Source: Candidatus Nomurabacteria bacterium
Lineage (GTDB): Bacteria > Patescibacteriota > Minisyncoccia > Phycocordibacterales > Phycocordibacteraceae
DNA: 8,678 nucleotides
Direction: 5' to 3'
Assembly (NCBI GenBank): GCA_943355045.1
Contig: CALRDY010000023.1
Span: forward strand, 1-8,678
Shown here in pieces: positions 4,712 through 8,678 of this stretch. Numbering within the stretch: the stretch's first letter is position 1; every line of letters starts with the position of its first letter. A model generated the notes under the pieces. That model saw nothing but the letters and a program-made list of their open reading frames with translations, did not search any database and was not told where the DNA came from. The position numbers and the translations under genes were made by a program.

Positions 4712-5695
4712 ATGGACTTCATCGCTATCGGCGACACGGCGGTCGACGAATTCATCAAACTCAAGGAAGCGCGTGTTACCTGTGACATCAATGACCAGGA
4801 CTGCACCATCTCAATGAAGTGGGGCGACAAGATCCCGTACGACTTCGCCGTCCTCGTGCCGGGTGTCGGCAATGCAGCCAATGCTGCGGTCGCCGCAGCG
4901 CGCCTCGGCCTCTCCTCTGGATTTATTTCAAATGTCGGTAACGACCGCTACGGCGAAGAGATCCTCGCGGCTTTCACGAAAGAAAACGTCGATACGAAAC
5001 ACGTCGTCGTGAATAAGGGTCTCCCGACCAATCATCACTACGTGCTCTGGTACGAAGCGGAACGCACGATCCTCATCCGTCACGAGGCATATCCATATGC
5101 CATGCCGGAAGGGTTTGTCGCGCCGAAATGGATCTATCTCTCTTCGACTGGCGAAAACGCGGAAGCGTTCCACCTTGAGCTTGCCGCATGGCTTGCCGCA
5201 CATCCGGAGACAAAGCTCGCTTTTCAGCCGGGCACCTTCCAGATATCCATGGGTAAAGAAAAACTCGCGGCACTTTACGCGACAACTGAACTCATCGCGT
5301 GCAATAAGGAAGAAGCAGAGCGTATCCTCGGACTCGGCGAAACGGAAATCCCGACCCTGCTCGAGAAGATGCGCGCGCTCGGACCGAAGATCGCGCTCAT
5401 TACCGACGGTCCGAATGGCGCCTACGTGTCTGACGGCGCTGAGATGCTCAAGGTCCCGATGTATCCCGACCCGAAGCCGCCCGTAGACCGCACTGGTGCC
5501 GGTGATGCGACGACGTCGACCTTCGTCATCGCGCTCGCGCTCGGGAAATCGCTCCGAGAAGCGCTCCTTTGGGGACCCGTGAACTCCATGTCGGTCGTAC
5601 AGGAAGTCGGCGCGCAGAAAGGCCTCCTCACGCGCGAAAAAATCGAAGAATATCTCGCCGCCGCTCCTCCAACCTACGCAGTTACCTCTCTGTAA
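4712..5695 (+). CDS. PfkB/ribokinase-family carbohydrate kinase
   Basis: The 327-aa cytoplasmic enzyme should transfer phosphate from ATP to a sugar, sugar phosphate or nucleoside. The N-terminal substrate-binding signature is GVGNAANAAVAAARLG (51-66), followed by FISNVGNDRYGE. The C-terminal signature DRTGAGDATTSTF (259-271) carries the anion hole GAGD and the catalytic Asp D265. TDGPNGA (231-237) is the nucleotide-site glycine motif. The insert at 20-48 (with C24 and C31) would fit the lid. The substrate cannot be read from sequence. The divergent aldolase suggests fructose 6-phosphate (a Pfk-2-like role) as the most useful guess; ribose, nucleosides or tagatose 6-phosphate remain possible. 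The ATG at 4712 is chosen over a GTG at 4691, which lies within the promoter. There is no Shine-Dalgarno. Confidence 0.9.
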   Translation: MDFIAIGDTAVDEFIKLKEARVTCDINDQDCTISMKWGDKIPYDFAVLVPGVGNAANAAVAAARLGLSSGFISNVGNDRYGEEILAAFTKENVDTKHVVVNKGLPTNHHYVLWYEAERTILIRHEAYPYAMPEGFVAPKWIYLSSTGENAEAFHLELAAWLAAHPETKLAFQPGTFQISMGKEKLAALYATTELIACNKEEAERILGLGETEIPTLLEKMRALGPKIALITDGPNGAYVSDGAEMLKVPMYPDPKPPVDRTGAGDATTSTFVIALALGKSLREALLWGPVNSMSVVQEVGAQKGLLTREKIEEYLAAAPPTYAVTSL

Positions 5696-5723
5696 AAATT
5701 ACTTGGCGGTTTAACCGCCAAGT
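5694..5723 (-). terminator. Intrinsic terminator of the 55-aa membrane protein gene
   Basis: The stem ACTTGGCGG (5701-5709) pairs with 5715-5723 around TTTAA. On the minus strand it is followed by AATTTTTA, a short U-tract overlapping the kinase stop codon. It lies seven bases past the stop of the small minus-strand gene. On the + strand no T-run follows, though the hairpin could still protect the kinase mRNA end. Confidence 0.7.
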
Positions 5724-5730
5724 CGACGGC

Positions 5731-5898
5731 TCACTGTTTCAATATCGAATCTCGAAGCGGCGCATATTTCGCTTCGTTGCCGCCCACCGTGGTAGTAAAA
5801 TTATTCGCCGTTACGACATGAATGATGAGCCCCGTCGCACCCGCGGCAGCGATAACGATGAGCAGTACGGCGAAATAGAAGTTTACATTGTCTTTCAT
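5731..5898 (-). CDS. Small 55-aa single-pass membrane protein, unknown function
   Basis: The product has one hydrophobic helix at about residues 8-30 (FAVLLIVIAAAGATGLIIHVV) after a short polar MKDNVNFY. A 22-residue polar tail follows (TTTVGGNEAKYAPLRDSILKQ). It could be a membrane-anchored small protein or have an uncleaved signal anchor; the orientation is not clear. I do not recognise a family. The ATG at 5898 is chosen because a perfect TATAAT ends six bases before it; an upstream in-frame ATG at 5919 lies before this box. A terminator-like hairpin follows its stop. So it appears to be a complete transcription unit squeezed between the kinase and transketolase genes, with its -10 box overlapping the transketolase stop codon. 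Confidence 0.7.
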   Translation of the reverse strand: MKDNVNFYFAVLLIVIAAAGATGLIIHVVTANNFTTTVGGNEAKYAPLRDSILKQ

Positions 5899-5904
5899 TT
5901 TTTG

Positions 5905-5910
5905 ATTATA
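5905..5910 (-). promoter_or_regulatory. -10 box of the 55-aa membrane protein gene
   Basis: The minus strand reads a consensus TATAAT, six bases before the ATG at 5898, overlapping the TAA (5906-5908) of the transketolase C-terminal subunit gene. The predicted transcript begins on the ATG. No -35 consensus is visible. Confidence 0.6.
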
Positions 5911-6892
5911 TACGAACAAACGCGCGTGCGACCTCCTCTATGTGGAAAGTGTCGAGCCCATAGTGTGCGAGGAGTTCGTCGGGAGAACCTGACTGCCCGA
6001 ACTGGTCGGCGATGCCGAGCAGGCGCATCGGCACCGAGTGATGCTGCGAGAGAAATTCCGCGACAGCGCTACCGAAGCCGCCAGCCGCCTGATGCTCTTC
6101 GACAGTAACTACGCGGCCGGCGAGCTTCGCTGCGGCGAGCACCGCCTCCTCGTCGAGCGGCTTTATGGTCGGCACATGAAGCACGATGGACTCGATGCCT
6201 TTCTCGGAGAGCGCGCGAGCTGCCGTGAGCGCTGCGTAGCCCACAGAACCGGTCGAGAGTATCGCGACTTTCGGCGCGTCTGATTTCCAGAGCATTGTCG
6301 CTTTACCGATTACGAAAGGAGTATCGCTCGTCGTGAAGACCGGCGTCGCCGAGCGACTGAAGCGGATGTACACGGGACCATCCGTCTTCGCCGCTGCCAC
6401 GACCGCTTTCCGCGCTTCTTCCGCGTCCCCGGGCGCGATGACCGTCATGCCTGGCAGCATGCGCATCATGCCGATGTCTTCGAGCATCTGGTGCGTTGCG
6501 CCATCGGGACCGACCGAAACGCCCGCGTGCATGCCGCAAATCTTGACCGGCACCTGATTGAGCGCGATGGTCGTGCGAATCTGCTCGTAATTACGGCCCG
6601 GATTGAACACCGCGTAGCTCGCGATGAACGGAATTTTCCCCGCCGCTGCCATGCCGCTCGCAACCGTCGCCATGTTCTGCTCGGCGACGCCCATCTCGAC
6701 GAAGCGCTCGGGAAATTCTTTCTGGAACCAATCCGCGCGCGTACTCTCCGCGAGGTCGGCGCAGAGCACGACGACGCGCGGATCCGCCTTCCCCGCTTCC
6801 ACCGCGCCTTTCCCGAAGCCGTCGCGCGTCGGCGCTTTCTCGATATCGTCCGCGAAGATCTTCGCGGAAAGTTTTGCGTCGGGATTAAGCAT
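5906..6892 (-). CDS. Transketolase, C-terminal subunit (split enzyme)
   Basis: The 328-aa product carries the pyrimidine-binding and C-terminal domains of transketolase and pairs with the product of the next gene upstream. Together they move two-carbon units between ketose and aldose phosphates with thiamine diphosphate. VEMGVAEQNMATVASGMAAAG (65-85) holds the catalytic Glu E71 that activates the cofactor. HAGVSVGPDGATHQMLEDIGMMRMLPGMTV is the typical pyrimidine-domain signature. The C-terminal domain shows VTVEEHQAAGGFGSAVAE and GIADQFGQSGSPDELLAHYGL. The ATG at 6892 overlaps the end of the N-terminal subunit gene by eight bases (ATGCTTAA), which suggests translational coupling and equal amounts; no Shine-Dalgarno is seen. 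A split transketolase is normal in archaea, many anaerobes and CPR bacteria, so this is not a broken gene. Confidence 0.95.
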   Translation of the reverse strand: MLNPDAKLSAKIFADDIEKAPTRDGFGKGAVEAGKADPRVVVLCADLAESTRADWFQKEFPERFVEMGVAEQNMATVASGMAAAGKIPFIASYAVFNPGRNYEQIRTTIALNQVPVKICGMHAGVSVGPDGATHQMLEDIGMMRMLPGMTVIAPGDAEEARKAVVAAAKTDGPVYIRFSRSATPVFTTSDTPFVIGKATMLWKSDAPKVAILSTGSVGYAALTAARALSEKGIESIVLHVPTIKPLDEEAVLAAAKLAGRVVTVEEHQAAGGFGSAVAEFLSQHHSVPMRLLGIADQFGQSGSPDELLAHYGLDTFHIEEVARAFVRI

Positions 6893-7784
6893 ATTCGTGA
6901 GGGACTTTGCCGCCCATGGTGCGTATCTCTTTCAAGAATCGCTTCCCTTCTTCAGGGGTAGGCGGCTTGCCGTGCCAGCGATAGTCGAACTCGATCTCCG
7001 GCACGCCTTTGCCGGGAATGGTATGCGCGATGATGAGCGTCGGTTTCTCATAAATGGCTTTCGCTTCGTCAACCGCCGCGATGAAAGCCCGCATATCGTG
7101 ACCGTTCACTTCGATCACATGCCAGTTGAACGCGCGATACTTGTCTGCGATCGGCTCAAGCGGCATCACGTCTTCCGTCATGCCGTCGATCTGGATGTTA
7201 TTGCGATCCATGACCGCGATGAGATTCGAGAGCTTGTACTTCCCGGCAAACATCGCCGCTTCCCAGACATTTCCCTCTTCCTGTTCTCCGTCGCTCATGA
7301 GGCAATACACGCGCTTTGTTTTCCCCGACGCCTTGGTCGGGGAGCCGACCGGAGCGTCGGCTTTCCCATCCATACGAAAAGAGTATGCGATGCCGGCGGC
7401 TTGCGAGAGGCCCTCGCCGAGCGGTCCCGACGTCGTTTCAAGCCCCGGCAGACGCAGACGCTCCGGGTGCCCCTGGAGCCGACTGCCAAATTTCCGAAGC
7501 GTGAGGCATTCTTCAACCGGGAAATAACCGGCATGCGCCATCGCGGCGTAGCGCACCGGACAGATGTGCCCATTGGAAAGTATGAGCCGATCGCGCTCCT
7601 CCCATTCGGGATTCTTCGGATCGTGCTTGAGGATATGAAAATAAAATGCCGCGAAGATATCCGCCATGCCGAGCGGACCGGCGGTGTGACCGCTCCCCGC
7701 CGCGACAAGCATCGTAATGAGTGTCTCGCGGATCGCTTCCGCGCGCGTCTCGAGCCCGACAATCTCTGAATCGATAAGCGCCAT
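6885..7784 (-). CDS. Transketolase, N-terminal subunit (split enzyme)
   Basis: The 299-aa product is the thiamine-diphosphate-binding half of transketolase. Motifs in order are GSGHTAGPLGMADIF (30-44), LILSNGHICPVRYAAM (67-82), GHPERLRLPGLETTSGPLGEGLSQAAG (105-131), then the cofactor and Mg motif SDGEQEEGNVWEA (164-176) ending in DRNN (193-196), and WHGKPPT (270-276). The usual GDG is SDG here. A short insert, about 140-157 (Ala/Gly/Lys/Thr-rich), precedes the cofactor motif. The ATG at 7784 is chosen over a GTG at 7805 because the protein start fits the family and TATACT ends six bases before it. It is the first gene of a two-gene operon with the C-terminal subunit. Its promoter overlaps the left inverted repeat of the element at 7793-7935. 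It is downstream of an epimerase-like gene of the same pathway. Confidence 0.95.
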   Translation of the reverse strand: MALIDSEIVGLETRAEAIRETLITMLVAAGSGHTAGPLGMADIFAAFYFHILKHDPKNPEWEERDRLILSNGHICPVRYAAMAHAGYFPVEECLTLRKFGSRLQGHPERLRLPGLETTSGPLGEGLSQAAGIAYSFRMDGKADAPVGSPTKASGKTKRVYCLMSDGEQEEGNVWEAAMFAGKYKLSNLIAVMDRNNIQIDGMTEDVMPLEPIADKYRAFNWHVIEVNGHDMRAFIAAVDEAKAIYEKPTLIIAHTIPGKGVPEIEFDYRWHGKPPTPEEGKRFLKEIRTMGGKVPHEYA

Positions 7785-7790
7785 GACTTG

Positions 7791-7796
7791 AGTATA
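7791..7796 (-). promoter_or_regulatory. -10 box of the transketolase operon
   Basis: The minus strand reads TATACT, six bases before the ATG at 7784, giving a transcript that starts at the ATG. Four of its six bases (TATA) belong to the terminal inverted repeat that begins at 7793, so the inverted-repeat element forms part of this promoter and all of the -35 region. Confidence 0.6.
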
Positions 7797-7935
7797 CCCG
7801 AACACTCACTTCGGCATTACTGTCTCATGTGTTTAACGCATCAGACAGTAATTGCGCGCCTTGAGCTAGGCACGTCCTTCATGCTCTCGTACCCACAGCA
7901 AAAAGGAAATATGCTGAAGTGAGTGTTCGGGTATA
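7793..7935. mobile_element. 143-bp MITE-like inverted-repeat element
   Basis: The ends are 25-bp inverted repeats with one mismatch (7793-7817 and 7911-7935; outer part TATACCCGAACACTCACTTC). The element starts TATA and ends TATA, so a TA target duplication, as for IS630/mariner-type elements, is possible but not proved. There is no ORF inside worth calling. It fills nearly the whole gap between the epimerase-like gene and transketolase and carries an inner hairpin (7816-7852). It could instead be a structured RNA or an inverted promoter duplication. Confidence 0.6.
7816..7852. repeat. Inner hairpin of the inverted-repeat element
   Basis: ATTACTGTCTCATG (7816-7829) pairs with 7839-7852 with one mismatch, loop 7830-7838 (TGTTTAACG or similar). 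It lies next to the left terminal repeat, leaving about 58 bases of unpaired sequence before the right repeat. No T-run follows on either strand. Confidence 0.75.
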
Positions 7936-7944
7936 ACCGATTTC

Positions 7945-8643
7945 TTATACCCCGAACGGACTCTCGAGCGCTTCAAGCTGCGCAAAGGCCGCAACCGGAT
8001 CGCTCGCGCGCACGATGCCCGAACCGACGACGAGATTGGAGACGCCGAGAGCGAGGAGCGGACGCGCGCTCTCGAGCGTGACGCCGCCATCCACTTGCAC
8101 AGGGACTTCCGGGTGGCGATTACGGAATATGCGGATCTTCTCGAGGACGCGCCGGTCGAAGAGCTGTCCTTGCCGCCCTATCCGCGAGATGCCCATGAAC
8201 TGCACGTACTCGACTTCGCCGAGATGAGACTCGAGGATTCCGAGATCGCTTGCGATATTGAGCGCGAGGCCGAAAGAGATGAAGTGGCCGTACTGATCCC
8301 GAGCGGAGGCGAGGAGCCGCGGCAGGTCGCTCGCGCTCTCGGCATGAAAAGTGAGTCGCGTGGCCCCGAGCGCGAGCCACGCTCCCACCGCGCGCTCGGC
8401 GTCATGACACATGAGGTCGATCTCGTATGCGATGCGGTCGAGCGCGGGCAGCATCTCATTCCGTTCGATCAAAGCGCTCAATTCCGCGGGAGCAGAATAC
8501 GGCCACGAAGCAGGCGATGCGAAATGACCATCGACGACATCAATCTGTACGCGAGAGACCGAAGGGATTGATGCAAACAACGCAAGTTTCTCCTCAAGGT
8601 CTTTGTGCGAGGAAGGGAGCACTGCTGGGACGATGAGGCTCAT
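7945..8643 (-). CDS. Divergent ribulose-phosphate 3-epimerase-like protein
   Basis: The 232-aa TIM-barrel protein resembles ribulose-phosphate 3-epimerase, which interconverts ribulose 5-phosphate and xylulose 5-phosphate, the latter a transketolase substrate. Family landmarks are VPAVLPSS (5-12), VQIDVVDGHF (32-41), YEIDLMCHDAE (73-83), LTFHAES (97-103), FMGISRIGRQGQLF (149-162) and VQVDGGVTLESARPLLALGVSNLVVGSGI (182-210). By my alignment to E. coli Rpe, the two metal-binding His residues (HFDVMD and VHLM) are Q33 and D76 here, while Asp D35 and D185 are kept. The Ser of the N-terminal PSIL motif is Ala, and the phosphate loop is altered. So it may use a different metal geometry or a different substrate. 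The ATG at 8643 follows an extended -10 TACACT by seven bases. Neighbouring transketolase genes favour a pentose phosphate role. Confidence 0.82.
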   Translation of the reverse strand: MSLIVPAVLPSSHKDLEEKLALFASIPSVSRVQIDVVDGHFASPASWPYSAPAELSALIERNEMLPALDRIAYEIDLMCHDAERAVGAWLALGATRLTFHAESASDLPRLLASARDQYGHFISFGLALNIASDLGILESHLGEVEYVQFMGISRIGRQGQLFDRRVLEKIRIFRNRHPEVPVQVDGGVTLESARPLLALGVSNLVVGSGIVRASDPVAAFAQLEALESPFGV

Positions 8644-8650
8644 GACATAA

Positions 8651-8659
8651 AGTGTATCA
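8651..8659 (-). promoter_or_regulatory. Extended -10 box of the epimerase-like gene
   Basis: The minus strand reads TGA-TACACT (hexamer 8651-8656), ending seven bases before the ATG at 8643. The predicted transcript starts 0-2 nt before the ATG. The -35 region is at the window edge and cannot be judged fully. Confidence 0.55.
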
Positions 8660-8678
8660 CTCTGCTGACGTCGCGAAA

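Noticed and set aside
6624..7769. A 381-codon open frame on the + strand
   Set aside because: It is antisense to both clear transketolase subunit genes and has an Arg/Phe/His-rich composition without family motifs.
7785..7805. GTG at 7805 as the transketolase start
   Set aside because: It is upstream of the -10 box TATACT, in the inverted repeat, and would add residues not expected in the family.
7793..7935. A riboswitch or attenuator before transketolase
   Set aside because: The predicted transcript starts at the ATG, so the element would not be in the mRNA, and no terminator stem with a T-run or known riboswitch pattern is visible. It stays possible only for read-through from the epimerase-like gene.

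Overview
The window looks like a chromosomal piece of a Candidate Phyla Radiation bacterium, most likely Parcubacteria-like. This is inferred from the gene style: a compact genome, transketolase split into two genes, a RAYT-type transposase of the kind common there, and a coiled-coil/MltB-like wall enzyme. It was not checked by search. TGA works as a stop codon (the genes ending at 420 and 709), so genetic code 25 of Gracilibacteria/Absconditabacteria does not apply. Most genes look GC-rich; the transposase gene at 2859-3533 is visibly more AT-rich.

Layout. Positions 1-291 hold the 3' end of an unrecognised + strand gene, followed by two strong terminators (300-352, and a bidirectional one at 371-414). 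A 53-aa minus-strand ORF with a strong Shine-Dalgarno (420-581) comes next, then a perfect 16-bp hairpin (654-688). A minus-strand pair follows: ribosomal protein L25 (2131-2769) and a secreted coiled-coil lytic transglycosylase (709-2097). A RAYT/Y1 transposase (2859-3533, +) is bracketed by, and also contains, copies of one 25-bp palindrome. Next come a class I fructose-bisphosphate aldolase (3571-4563, -) and a divergent PfkB-family sugar kinase (4712-5695, +), separated by a long imperfect palindrome. A 55-aa membrane protein (5731-5898, -), the two transketolase subunits (5906-6892 and 6885-7784, -), a 143-bp MITE-like inverted-repeat element and a divergent ribulose-phosphate 3-epimerase-like gene (7945-8643, -) complete the window.

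Functionally, 3571-8643 is a sugar-phosphate cluster. Aldolase, a possible phosphofructokinase-type PfkB enzyme, transketolase and an epimerase-like protein would connect upper glycolysis with the non-oxidative pentose phosphate pathway.

Two patterns deserve attention. First, nearly every gene has a good -10 box ending only 0-11 nt before its start codon and has no Shine-Dalgarno, which predicts leaderless mRNAs; the 53-aa ORF is the exception. Second, the transposase palindrome occurs three times around and inside its own gene: in its promoter, in frame within its coding sequence, and across the shared 3' end with the aldolase gene. This resembles a self-contained REP/RAYT system.
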